Assembly: GCF_004362055.1 (NCBI RefSeq)
Contig: NZ_SNXB01000003.1
Span: forward strand, 248,001-312,000
DNA from: Flavobacterium sp. 245
GTDB lineage: Bacteria; Bacteroidota; Bacteroidia; Flavobacteriales; Flavobacteriaceae
Reading direction: 5' to 3'
Length of the DNA stretch: 64,000 bases
A program made the translations under genes and the position numbers. Every line of letters starts with the position of its first letter. The first letter of the stretch is position 1. A model generated the notes under the pieces. It was not told where the DNA came from and ran no database searches. It saw nothing but the letters and a program-made list of their open reading frames with translations. Of this stretch, positions 46,926 to 54,320 are shown in pieces.

Positions 46926-47833
46926 TTTTTAGAACCGCATTTTTCTGCATATTTATCAAATATGCCTTGCGTTACAGCTCTTAGTGCTTTATCATTTACC
47001 GGATTTCTTCCATGTGTATTAAAAAATTCAACAACATTATCTTTTTTAGAATACCACATATTACTATAATTAGTTGTTGTATCACAGACTCTTAATTTTC
47101 TAAAATCCAGAAGATTTTCATCATATGGAATTATTTTATTTTGATTCTTTAAAATATTTGAATTGCAATCTACAATGTCAAAATGATCTTCAGACCATTG
47201 CATGCAATTCTTTTTAATAAATGCAAAATAAATTGTTACTGCTATTAAACAAAAAATAACTGCAGTAGAAATCATAGCCGGTTTTGATCTATTAAATAGC
47301 TTTTCAAAATACTTAGTCTTCCAAACTGACTTTTTTGATTGTGAATCTTCTTCTACTTTTTCAGATAGCAAACTTGCTTTTTTTGTTTCCGAAAAACTTT
47401 CTGTTTCTTTTTCTACAACCTCATCAACCAATTCTGGATCAGCAGAATTATCAATTGATTTCTCTTCCCTAATTCCATTCTTTTCAAAATTTCTATAAGG
47501 CTTTAATTTAAAATCAACCAAAACTGCTGCAAACTCGATTGTTTCATCAGTTGGCGATTCCGTTTTTCCAAGAATAAAAGCTCCAATTGGCTTTAATTTA
47601 TCTGTCTGTTCTTTTAGCTGATTTTTTTTATGTATGCTAAACTCAAAATCAAAGAAGTTTTGAAAAGCTTTTAAATCAGCTGTATTGTTATTTTCTCTAA
47701 ATCTTTCCCAACATAATTTTCTAAGATTAGCTTGTGTTGGAGAGCTTAAATATTTAGCATATTCTCCTGTTTTTTCAATCTCATACTTTGCTTTTATAGC
47801 TTTTTTATATTCTTCAAAAGTATTTTTACACAT
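46922..47833 (-). CDS. Single-span membrane protein of unknown family (cassette copy 1)
   Basis: A 303-aa protein, not recognised. Residues 1-125 are a helical cytoplasmic-looking domain (FEEYKKAIKAKYEIEKTGEYAKYL, LRKLCWERF, FAAVLVDFKLKPYRNFEK). An acidic/Ser-rich linker (130-185) follows, then a transmembrane helix (about 193-212, ISTAVIFCLIAVTIYFAFI) and an 85-aa C-terminal domain with Cys pairs (NCMQWSEDHFDIVDC, LRVCDTTTNYSNMWY, AEKCGSKK). The N-terminal part is clearly paralogous to the protein at 57964-58611: YKKAIKxKYExExxGEYxxYL, LVDFxxxPxxxF. It diverges from a conserved regulatory region shared with the small lipoprotein and TPR kinase, so it may belong functionally to that cassette. 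Confidence 0.75.
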   Translation of the reverse strand: MCKNTFEEYKKAIKAKYEIEKTGEYAKYLSSPTQANLRKLCWERFRENNNTADLKAFQNFFDFEFSIHKKNQLKEQTDKLKPIGAFILGKTESPTDETIEFAAVLVDFKLKPYRNFEKNGIREEKSIDNSADPELVDEVVEKETESFSETKKASLLSEKVEEDSQSKKSVWKTKYFEKLFNRSKPAMISTAVIFCLIAVTIYFAFIKKNCMQWSEDHFDIVDCNSNILKNQNKIIPYDENLLDFRKLRVCDTTTNYSNMWYSKKDNVVEFFNTHGRNPVNDKALRAVTQGIFDKYAEKCGSKK

Positions 47834-47837
47834 AGGC

Positions 47838-47878
47838 TTTTCGGATTTCTTAGGATTTTATTTTCGGATTTCTTAGGA
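47838..47878. repeat. Two direct copies of TTTTCGGATTTCTTAGGA
   Basis: Exact 18-bp copies at 47838-47855 and 47861-47878 (23-bp period) with a further partial TTTTAGGA at 47881 lie 4 bp upstream of the minus-strand gene's start codon. The CGGATTTC core is shared with the palindromes at 50871 and 54321. It could be a regulatory site for the same response regulator or a simple duplication of the leader. Confidence 0.6.
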
Positions 47879-48003
47879 CATTTTAGGAAATATTTGGAAT
47901 TCAAAAATTTAAATCGGAATTCCCGGAATTCCGTAGCAATGTCGGCGTGTAAGCGTTGTTCCTTTGTCTCAGAATTAGTTCCTGTTCTACTTCGCGATTA
48001 GAA

Positions 48004-48011
48004 CAAATGTA
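48004..48011 (-). promoter_or_regulatory. Possible divergent -7 box conserved in both cassette copies
   Basis: CAAATGTA on the plus strand reads TACATTTG on the minus strand, a TAnnTTTG match. The equivalent position in the second copy (58987-58994, CAAAAATA, reading TATTTTTG) also matches. It would drive the divergent membrane-protein gene. The -33 partner is not clear. Confidence 0.35.
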
Positions 48012-48029
48012 CAAAACTAGTTTACTTAA

Positions 48030-48164
48030 AAGTGCGGAAAACCGTAAGACGGATTTTATTCCGGGAAGTATAGATGAAAATCTTACTGTTCTACGCACTT
48101 CACTTCCCATTCAAAAATTGGCATTGCCCAAAAAAGATTCAGACGACCTCTGAACAGCAATGCC
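48030..48164 (+). ncRNA. Candidate structured leader RNA, copy 1
   Basis: The segment upstream of the tiny lipoprotein gene shares sequence and predicted structure with 59014-59146. Helices: P1 AAGTGCG (48030-48036)/CGCACTT (48094-48100). P2 GTAAGA (48044-48049)/TCTTAC (48081-48086). P3 CGGA (48050-48053)/TCCG (48060-48063). H2 outer GGCATTG (48120-48126)/CAATGCC (48158-48164). H2 inner TTCAGA (48138-48143)/TCTGAA (48149-48154). GGGAAGT (48063-48069) can also pair with ACTTCCC (48102-48108), a pseudoknot or alternative fold. Compared with copy 2, at least five base pairs change on both sides, and two change to pairs that are G.U only in plus-strand RNA. The start codon is 27 bp downstream. 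Cis-regulatory leader or separate small RNA: undecided. Confidence 0.65.
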
Positions 48165-48191
48165 TATGCCTAATTTTTAATCATAAAAAAC

Positions 48192-48365
48192 ATGAAAAAA
48201 ATATTTTTATTGGGAGCGTTTGCGCTATTGTCAGCTACATTATTCTCTTGCACAGCCGACGAATATGATGATGTTAAAAAAGAAATTAATCCTGCAAAAC
48301 CTTCTTATGCTGATGATGGACCTGGAGATACTCCACCGCCACCACCGCCACCAAAAGATGAATAA
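48192..48365 (+). CDS. Tiny proline-tailed lipoprotein (57 aa), copy 1
   Basis: An ATG at 48192 opens a 57-codon frame. It encodes a lipoprotein signal (MKKIFLLGAFALLSATLFSC, Cys 20) and a mature part of 38 residues. The tail reads SYADDGPGDTPPPPPPPKDE. The gene at 59174-59386 encodes a paralogue with the same YADDGPG and proline run. No known domain is seen. The mature peptide is disordered and acidic, and should sit on the periplasmic side of a membrane. It lies directly after a structured leader and 50 bp before the TPR kinase, so it may be a ligand or brake for that kinase (inference). Confidence 0.85.
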   Translation: MKKIFLLGAFALLSATLFSCTADEYDDVKKEINPAKPSYADDGPGDTPPPPPPPKDE

Positions 48366-48398
48366 AAAAACCTATTAAAAACAATTAATTTGTATTTT

Positions 48399-48437
48399 CG
48401 GGGAAAGTAAATTTTATGTTACGATCCCCGTTTTTTT
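48399..48437 (+). terminator. Terminator-like hairpin with the kinase start codon in its loop, copy 1
   Basis: CGGGGA (48399-48404) pairs with TCCCCG (48425-48430), and GTAA (48407-48410) pairs with TTAC (48419-48422). The apical loop ATTTTATG holds the kinase ATG (48416-48418), and seven T follow the stem. The non-coding 5' arm is identical in the second cassette. It should work as a partial terminator and/or a lid on translation initiation. Confidence 0.7.
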
Positions 48438-50122
48438 ATTTTATATTTTTACTTCTGTACTTCTCATGCCAAAACAAAACGGTTGTTCCTGCGAAAAATG
48501 AGACACCCAATAAAGAAGCTTTAGGGATTAGAAATAAGGCTATAGAAAAATTTCAACAAGCAAATTATGATAGTTCTTTTTATTATTATAATAAGTCTAA
48601 AGCTTTGTATGAAAAAGGCAAGGACAGTACTAATCTTGTGTACATTCTTGCTCAAATTGCCCTTATACAGCAAATCAATGGTGATTATTATGGAAGCAAG
48701 GAAACTCTTACTGAGGCCTTGCCTTATATTAAGAAAAAAGATATTTACACCTCCACAATCAATAATTTATATGGAATAGCTGAAAAAGAATTATCTAATT
48801 ATGACGATGCTATCTACTATTATGATCAAGGTTTGAAAGATTGCCCAGATCCTTCATGCAAAGAAAATACTTTAAACAATATTGCAGTAGTTTATATTCA
48901 TCAAAAAAAATACGATCAAGCCATAAAAATTCTTGACTCTATTTCGAATACAAAAACAGCAGCAGATCAATCAGAAAAATTCAAAACAAGATATATTGAT
49001 AATTTAGGTTATGCTTTATACAAAAATGGACAGACTAAAAAAGGGCTTAAACTTATAGAATATAGTCTGGAGTTAAGAAAGAATATTCCTTATGATTATG
49101 GAAGCATTGAAAGCAATCTCCATCTCGCTGAACTTTATGTTGAAAACGAACCTTTAAAATCAAAAGATTACGCTTTAAAAGCTTATAGAACCGCGACTAA
49201 ACTTCATAGTATTGACGAACGTTTAGAAGCCCTTTCTTATTTAATGATTAATAAATCAATGGCGAACAATACTGAATATGCTAAGCAATTCTCTGTTTTG
49301 AACGACAGTATTATTAAAGTTCGGAATAATTTTAAAAACAAATTTGCCAAAATCAAATACGATTCTCAAAAGGAAAAAGATGAAAATCAAAAACTTAAAT
49401 TAGAAAAAGCGGAAAATGAATTAGCGCTTCAAAAAGCGAATTACCAAATAATATTTTTTATAATTGGTATAATTGGCCTTTTTCTTTTACTTCTATATTT
49501 GAGAAAACGTTATGAAAACCGAAATCGACTTGAAAAAATAAAAACAGCTTACGATACCGAAACACGAATTGCCAAAGATATTCATGATGGTCTGGCAAAC
49601 GACGTTTTTCATGCGATTACATATACACAAACTCAGCCTTTAACCAACGAAAACAATAAAGAAAACTTACTGCAAAAACTCGACGACATTTATTCACGCG
49701 TTCGCGGAATTTCCAGAGAAAACAATGATATTGATACCGGGCCAAATTACCCAAACACTTTAAAAGAAATGCTTTCTACCTATAATAGTGAACAGACTAA
49801 TGTTATTATAAATGGCGTTGAAAAAGTAAACTGGGATTCGATTGAAGATTTAAAAAAAATCACCATTCAGCGCGTTTTGCATGAATTAATGGTTAATATG
49901 AAAAAACATAGTGGGGCTTCTGTTGTTGTAATACAGTTTGAGAACAACTCAAATACTTTATTTATAAACTACTCCGATCACGGAAAAGGATGCGAAAAAT
50001 CGAAAATTATAAAAAATGGTTTGCAAAATATGGAAAACCGTATTTTGTCTAATGAAGGAACTATTACTTTTGAAACTGAACCAGATAAAGGTTTTAAAGT
50101 AAAAATAATAATGCCTAAATAA
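48416..50122 (+). CDS. TPR sensor histidine kinase (cassette copy 1)
   Basis: A 568-aa protein with a lipoprotein-like leader (LLLYFSC, Cys 18) and about six TPR units between residues 35 and 300 (ALGIRNKAIEKFQQANYDSSFYYYNKSKALYEK and following). A coiled coil (310-342) precedes a transmembrane helix (about 344-362). The kinase part has the HisKA_3-like H-box TETRIAKDIHDGLANDVFHAI (H390), an N-box QRVLHELMVNMKKHS, and G-boxes SDHGKGCEKS and NGLQNMENRI. The TPR domain should lie in the periplasm. It is 6 bp upstream of its response regulator. The paralogue at 59438 is 569 aa and starts with the same MLRSPFFYF. A terminator-like hairpin covers its start. Confidence 0.93.
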   Translation: MLRSPFFYFIFLLLYFSCQNKTVVPAKNETPNKEALGIRNKAIEKFQQANYDSSFYYYNKSKALYEKGKDSTNLVYILAQIALIQQINGDYYGSKETLTEALPYIKKKDIYTSTINNLYGIAEKELSNYDDAIYYYDQGLKDCPDPSCKENTLNNIAVVYIHQKKYDQAIKILDSISNTKTAADQSEKFKTRYIDNLGYALYKNGQTKKGLKLIEYSLELRKNIPYDYGSIESNLHLAELYVENEPLKSKDYALKAYRTATKLHSIDERLEALSYLMINKSMANNTEYAKQFSVLNDSIIKVRNNFKNKFAKIKYDSQKEKDENQKLKLEKAENELALQKANYQIIFFIIGIIGLFLLLLYLRKRYENRNRLEKIKTAYDTETRIAKDIHDGLANDVFHAITYTQTQPLTNENNKENLLQKLDDIYSRVRGISRENNDIDTGPNYPNTLKEMLSTYNSEQTNVIINGVEKVNWDSIEDLKKITIQRVLHELMVNMKKHSGASVVVIQFENNSNTLFINYSDHGKGCEKSKIIKNGLQNMENRILSNEGTITFETEPDKGFKVKIIMPK

Positions 50123-50128
50123 AAGCCT

Positions 50129-50797
50129 ATGTTTAAAAAAGTAATAATAGCCGAGGATTTTGAAGAATTCAATTTAGCCATAAAACAAACTTTGAGTGAT
50201 TTCAACATCCTCAATTTTCAACATGCAAAATACTGTGACGATGCTTTTCTAAAAATTAGAAAAGCTATTCAGGATAATGAACCATACGATTTATTAATTA
50301 GTGATCTTTCGTTTAAAAAAGACCATCGCGAAGTAAAAATCGGAAGTGGTGACGAGTTGATTCAAAAAGTTCGTGAACTGCAGCCCGATATTAAAATCAT
50401 TGCCTACTCTATTGAAGATAAAAATGTTCGCATAAAATCACTTTTTGACGATTCTGAAATTAACGCCTTTGTGCTAAAAGGCAGAAACAGTATCGAAGAT
50501 CTCAAAAAAGCGCTTACCCTAATTTCGGTTTCTGATCAAAAATTTATTTCATCTGAAATTGCTTCTGCGCTTCAGGAAAAAGGCAACTACGAAATAGACG
50601 ATGTCGATATTAAAATCCTAAAATATTTGTCTGCTGGAACATCTCAGGATGAAATTATCGAGATTTTTAAAAATTCAGAAGTCAAGCCAAATAGTAAAAG
50701 CGCTATGGAAAAAAGACTTTCTAAACTCAAAGATTTTTTCAAGGCAAATAATACTGTTCATTTAGTTTCGATCGCAAAAGATATGGGGATTATTTAA
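50129..50797 (+). CDS. Response regulator with LuxR-like output domain
   Basis: A 222-aa protein. The receiver domain (1-130) has an acidic pocket at AED (9-11), a phospho-acceptor D59 in LLISDLSF, and the switch Lys in FVLKGRNS. A C-terminal helical domain (about 155-222: DDVDIKILKYLSAGTSQDEIIEIFK, SAMEKRLSKLKDFFKANN) is spaced like a NarL/LuxR helix-turn-helix, though divergent. It is the partner of the TPR kinase 6 bp upstream. Likely targets are the TAYGGATTTCCRTA sites before the operons at 50955 and 54404, the nearest downstream units (inference). Confidence 0.9.
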   Translation: MFKKVIIAEDFEEFNLAIKQTLSDFNILNFQHAKYCDDAFLKIRKAIQDNEPYDLLISDLSFKKDHREVKIGSGDELIQKVRELQPDIKIIAYSIEDKNVRIKSLFDDSEINAFVLKGRNSIEDLKKALTLISVSDQKFISSEIASALQEKGNYEIDDVDIKILKYLSAGTSQDEIIEIFKNSEVKPNSKSAMEKRLSKLKDFFKANNTVHLVSIAKDMGII

Positions 50798-50819
50798 TCC
50801 TTTATAAACTTATTTTCTC

Positions 50820-50845
50820 AAGCTCCTTCGGGGGCTTTTTTTTAT
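50820..50845 (+). terminator. UUCG-tetraloop terminator after the response regulator
   Basis: AAGCTCC (50820-50826) pairs with GGGGCTT (50831-50837), closing a TTCG loop, followed by a run of T. It lies 22 bp past the stop codon. Confidence 0.85.
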
Positions 50846-50870
50846 TACTGAAATTTAAAAAATCGCAGAT

Positions 50871-50914
50871 TATGGATTTCCGTAAAATACTGGTTTTGAT
50901 TGGGTTTACTTTTG
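50871..50914 (+). promoter_or_regulatory. Palindrome plus promoter of the TerB/vWA operon
   Basis: TATGGATTTCCGTA (50871-50884) is a palindrome with arms TAYGGA/TCCRTA. After exactly 22 bp comes TACTTTTG (50907-50914), a TAnnTTTG -7 box, then 40 bp to the first start codon. The same arrangement, palindrome and spacing occur at 54321-54364. The palindrome sits at an activator position just upstream of the -33 region. Confidence 0.7.
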
Positions 50915-50954
50915 AACCATACATCAATTTAATATTAATTAAAACCTTTAAACC

Positions 50955-51161
50955 ATGAAACTTTATTATGTAAACAACACCGCCCAATTAAACAGGGATC
51001 ATGAAGTTCATACTGATGAATGCCCATACTTCAAAAGTATCGTAAGTAAAAAATACCTTGGTCTCTATTCTAGCTGTAAACCTGCAGTAGATGAGGCAAA
51101 AAAAACTTACTCAAAGTCAAATGGTTGTAAAACTTGTTGTAACGATTGTCACACAACTTAA
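50955..51161 (+). CDS. Small Cys-rich protein, operon gene 1
   Basis: A 68-aa protein, unrecognised. YYVNNTAQLNRDHEVHTDECPYF begins it. A possible metal site is made by HTDECPYF, SSCKPAV and the terminal NGCKTCCNDCH (six Cys in total). It resembles the small His/Cys-rich proteins that bear a partial zinc-ribbon-like motif, and partly echoes the 69-aa protein at 55413 (both have YHxxxxC-like or HTDEC starts and a Cys-rich end). No signal peptide is present. First gene of a six-gene operon. Confidence 0.7.
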   Translation: MKLYYVNNTAQLNRDHEVHTDECPYFKSIVSKKYLGLYSSCKPAVDEAKKTYSKSNGCKTCCNDCHTT

Positions 51162-51386
51162 ATGGGCTTTCGATTTCAAAAAAGAATAAAACTTGGGGGA
51201 GGACTTGGTTTGAATATTAGCAAATCAGGAATTTCTCCAAGTCTTAGAACAAAAATGGGAACATTTAGTAAAAATGGCTATTCTACAAAAACTGGTATAC
51301 CAGGCATTCGATATCAAAACAACGGATGCCTTGTAATATTTGCCTTCACAGGAATTCTTACATTCTTAATTTATCATTTTAAATAA
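51162..51386 (+). CDS. DUF4236 protein with a C-terminal membrane helix
   Basis: A 74-aa protein starting directly after the preceding stop. MGFRFQKRIKLGGGLGLNISKSG and GIPGIRYQNNG are the DUF4236 signature. A single hydrophobic helix (about 55-72) ends the protein. Its function is unknown. It is translated in the same operon as the TerB and vWA-like proteins. Confidence 0.82.
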   Translation: MGFRFQKRIKLGGGLGLNISKSGISPSLRTKMGTFSKNGYSTKTGIPGIRYQNNGCLVIFAFTGILTFLIYHFK

Positions 51387-51393
51387 TTCAATC

Positions 51394-51636
51394 ATGAAAT
51401 ATAAAAAAATCATATCTATTTCTATTTCCTCATTAATACTTACAGGTATTATAATTTCTTGTTCAGATTCAGGAGAGACAAGTTCAAATTCTAGTTCGAG
51501 TTCAAACTGTCCAACAAAAACCTGTGGTGATTTTGCAACTCGAGCACAAGCACAAGCTGCATACAATAGCAATAAAAGCTGTTACAAAAATCTGGACTCA
51601 GATGGAGACGGAATTGCATGTGAAAATCTAAAATAA
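51394..51636 (+). CDS. Excalibur-domain lipoprotein
   Basis: An 80-aa lipoprotein (IIISC, Cys 23). After a Ser-rich spacer comes an Excalibur calcium-binding domain: CGDFATRAQAQAAYN, then CYKNLDSDGDGIACENL. The DxDxDGxxCE loop is a calcium-binding loop. Cys residues probably form disulfides. It is exported and tethered, 7 bp after the DUF4236 gene. Confidence 0.85.
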   Translation: MKYKKIISISISSLILTGIIISCSDSGETSSNSSSSSNCPTKTCGDFATRAQAQAAYNSNKSCYKNLDSDGDGIACENLK

Positions 51637-51651
51637 ACAAACCAAAAAACC

Positions 51652-52047
51652 ATGATAACACTAGAACTTAAAAGCCATTTTTTGAGATTGTATCAAATGG
51701 CAATGGCAGACGATCAATTTGATGTATTAGAATTACAAATGTTGTATCATTTTGCTGATGAAAGAGGCATTGCAAAAGAAGAATTGGATAAACTTTTTCT
51801 AAACCCTGTTAATATAGAATTTATAGTTCCGGAAGCCTTAACCACAAAAATTGAATACTTGTATGATTTAGCAAGAATTATTTGGGCAGATGGAAAAGTA
51901 ACTGACGACGAATTAAATATGCTCAAAAAGTATTGCAGAAAATTTGATTTCGTTGAAGAAAACATTAATGATCTATCTGATTATTTAATTGATTGTGTTC
52001 AAAAAAATATTAGCAAAGAAGAAATTATTAGTCAACTAAACGCTTAA
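51652..52047 (+). CDS. TerB-like protein
   Basis: A 131-aa all-helical protein resembling the TerB/TerB-N family of tellurite-resistance proteins: FLRLYQMAMADDQFDVLELQMLYHFADERG and LYDLARIIWADGKVTDDELNMLKKYCRKF carry the two duplicated acidic helical units, with the IIWADGKVTDDE acidic motif. TerB proteins can bind metal and act at the membrane interface in stress and phage-resistance systems. It lies 3 bp before a coiled-coil membrane protein gene. Confidence 0.82.
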   Translation: MITLELKSHFLRLYQMAMADDQFDVLELQMLYHFADERGIAKEELDKLFLNPVNIEFIVPEALTTKIEYLYDLARIIWADGKVTDDELNMLKKYCRKFDFVEENINDLSDYLIDCVQKNISKEEIISQLNA

Positions 52048-52050
52048 ACT

Positions 52051-53319
52051 ATGAAACCACTTTCTCAATTATTTAGTTTGAAAAAATCTGAGGATTCTTC
52101 TTTTAAAGTTATAGAAGAAAATGAAGAAGACAGAGAGCAAATCAGAATTACTTACTACCAAAGCGGCTTTGCAGCTTCTGTAAAAGCCACTGGAAAACCA
52201 ATTGTTCTAAAAGCATGTCTACAAAATTTATATATGAGTTTTGAAGATCAATGCCGAAAACAAAAAATGGAACAAGACAGACTTAAGCAACCTTATCGCG
52301 AAGAACAGGAAAAAAATAGAACTGAACTTAAAAAATCTGAAGCAGCAATCGGTATTTATGAGAAAAAAGAACAGGATATTAATGACAATATTGACCAAAT
52401 TAAAAATGAGATTATTGAAGTTAAACGCAATCCTGACAAATACGGAATTGAAGAAGGAAAAGGTTTAAAAGCGCAGTTTTATATTGGTTTAATTCTTTTG
52501 CTTCCAATCACACTTTATGTTTTAGTATTCTATATTTCAGCTTCTTATTCCGCCTTCTTCAAAGAGTTTTCAAATGACAGTTTAAGTGCTGCAATTTTTG
52601 ATGCAGATGCTTTTACAAATGCTTTTAAAGCGAGTTGGCTCGAAGGAGTTTTAGTAGTTACGATTCCATTTGTTTTTATGGGATTAGGATATGTTATTCA
52701 TATGGTACAAAAAGGAAAAGGGCTTAAAAATGTTTTTAGACTCATTTCGCTTTTTGCTATTACATTCTTATTTGATTCACTTTTAGCTTACATCATTGAG
52801 AAAAAAATATACGAGTTTAATAAAACTCCTGAATCTTCACCATATGACTTAAACATTGCTCTTGCTCAACCAGAATTTTGGATGATCATATTCGCCGGTT
52901 TTGTAGTGTATATAATCTGGGGACTTGTATTTGACTTTATGATGAAGGAATTTGAAAACATTGATAAAATCCGAGCTTTTATAAGAGGTAAAAAAGAAAA
53001 TCTATTAAATCTGGAAAAACTTAAAGCTGATTATATTAATAAAATCAATGATTTCAAACAACAGATTGTTACCATAAATGGCAAAATATCTGAATTACAA
53101 TCGAAAATAGATGGCTTTGTTTTTCCTGTGAAAGAGTATTTGCATTATCATCATCAATATAAAGAGGGATGGTTTCAAGCAATTGGTACAGAATTAGCTT
53201 TACCTTATAAAGAGAAAGAAGAACTTTTACAAAGCTGTGAACTTTATTCTGAAGAACATTTAAGTAAATTAAACTTAATCGATCCTGATTTTCAACATTT
53301 AGTATATTCTAAAAACTAA
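52051..53319 (+). CDS. Coiled-coil, four-helix membrane protein
   Basis: A 422-aa protein, not recognised. An N-terminal domain (1-65) and a long coiled coil (about 68-140) come before four membrane helices (about 147-170, 195-222, 235-256 and 283-305). A second coiled coil (about 310-360) and a C-terminal tail (YHHQYKEGWFQAIG) follow. It might build a membrane scaffold for the TerB protein at 51652 and the vWA-like lipoprotein, as all three are in one operon with gaps of 3-4 bp. Confidence 0.75.
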   Translation: MKPLSQLFSLKKSEDSSFKVIEENEEDREQIRITYYQSGFAASVKATGKPIVLKACLQNLYMSFEDQCRKQKMEQDRLKQPYREEQEKNRTELKKSEAAIGIYEKKEQDINDNIDQIKNEIIEVKRNPDKYGIEEGKGLKAQFYIGLILLLPITLYVLVFYISASYSAFFKEFSNDSLSAAIFDADAFTNAFKASWLEGVLVVTIPFVFMGLGYVIHMVQKGKGLKNVFRLISLFAITFLFDSLLAYIIEKKIYEFNKTPESSPYDLNIALAQPEFWMIIFAGFVVYIIWGLVFDFMMKEFENIDKIRAFIRGKKENLLNLEKLKADYINKINDFKQQIVTINGKISELQSKIDGFVFPVKEYLHYHHQYKEGWFQAIGTELALPYKEKEELLQSCELYSEEHLSKLNLIDPDFQHLVYSKN

Positions 53320-53323
53320 TACT

Positions 53324-54223
53324 ATGAAAAAAACTATACTAAGAATCACAATGCCTTTATTATTAATTTTATTTTTTTCGTGTAAAGAAGACCCTAAAAA
53401 TGAAGAAAAAGAAACAGCAGTTAAAAGTGCCGCTTCAGAAAACTATAATATCAGCATTTTAATCGATTTATCGGATCGAATAAGTCTCAAGAAAAATCCA
53501 AATCCCACTATGGAAATTTACCAGCGTGATTTAGGATATATTAAATCAGTTTCTGAAGCTTTTACACAGCATTTAAAACCAAAGCGAATGAGGCAAATTG
53601 ATGACAAAATGCAAATATTCTTTAATCCCGAACCAGAAAATTCACAGATTAATTCTATTTCTAAAAAATTAAGAATTACTGTTAATAAAGACAACGCTTC
53701 TAGAGAATTATTGAATTCTATAAATAGTACTTATTCTTCAAAAACATCAAAAATATATGAATCTGCAATTAAAGATGACAAATATATTGGCTCAGATATT
53801 TGGAACTTTTTTGACAGCAAAATTCAAGATCAATGTATCGATAAAGATTATCGAAATATCTTAGTTATTTTAACGGATGGGTACATGTTTTATGAAGGAA
53901 CGCAAATCAAAGATGGAAATTTATCCAGTTATCTAACCCCTCTGTTAATTAAAAAAAATGGACTAAATACTAATCATTGGCAGAAAAAATTCGAGAAAGG
54001 AAATTTTGGATTCATCAAAATCAATAAAGATTTATCGAATCTTGAAGTTTTAGTTTTAGGTATAAATCCAAGCAAAAATAATCCGTTTGAAGAAAAAGTT
54101 ATAAAAGCATATTGGAGCAAATGGCTTTCTGAAATGAATATAAAACACTTTGAAATTAAAAATGCTGACTTGCCTTCAAATATGGATAAAATTATAAAGG
54201 ATTTTATTTTAGAAAAAGAATAA
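53324..54223 (+). CDS. vWA-like lipoprotein
   Basis: A 299-aa lipoprotein (LILFFSC, Cys 20). NISILIDLSDRISL, followed by alternating helices and strands and NILVILTDGYMFYEG, looks like a von Willebrand A fold. The first metal-site motif is D48-L-S50, but the second Ser of DxSxS is replaced by Arg, so the MIDAS site is incomplete. vWA plus TerB recalls the ter stress modules. It is the last gene of the operon and ends before a terminator. Confidence 0.75.
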   Translation: MKKTILRITMPLLLILFFSCKEDPKNEEKETAVKSAASENYNISILIDLSDRISLKKNPNPTMEIYQRDLGYIKSVSEAFTQHLKPKRMRQIDDKMQIFFNPEPENSQINSISKKLRITVNKDNASRELLNSINSTYSSKTSKIYESAIKDDKYIGSDIWNFFDSKIQDQCIDKDYRNILVILTDGYMFYEGTQIKDGNLSSYLTPLLIKKNGLNTNHWQKKFEKGNFGFIKINKDLSNLEVLVLGINPSKNNPFEEKVIKAYWSKWLSEMNIKHFEIKNADLPSNMDKIIKDFILEKE

Positions 54224-54244
54224 AAAATCAAATCTATATATTTT

Positions 54245-54272
54245 AAAGAGGGCCATTATTGTCCTCTTTTTT
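54245..54272 (+). terminator. Intrinsic terminator of the TerB/vWA operon
   Basis: AAAGAGGGC (54245-54253) pairs with GTCCTCTTT (54261-54269), followed by T. It is 21 bp after the stop codon. Confidence 0.8.
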
Positions 54273-54320
54273 CTGTTTAAATCCCTCTCTAAAAAAACTC
54301 CTTTTAAAATTCTACTACAT

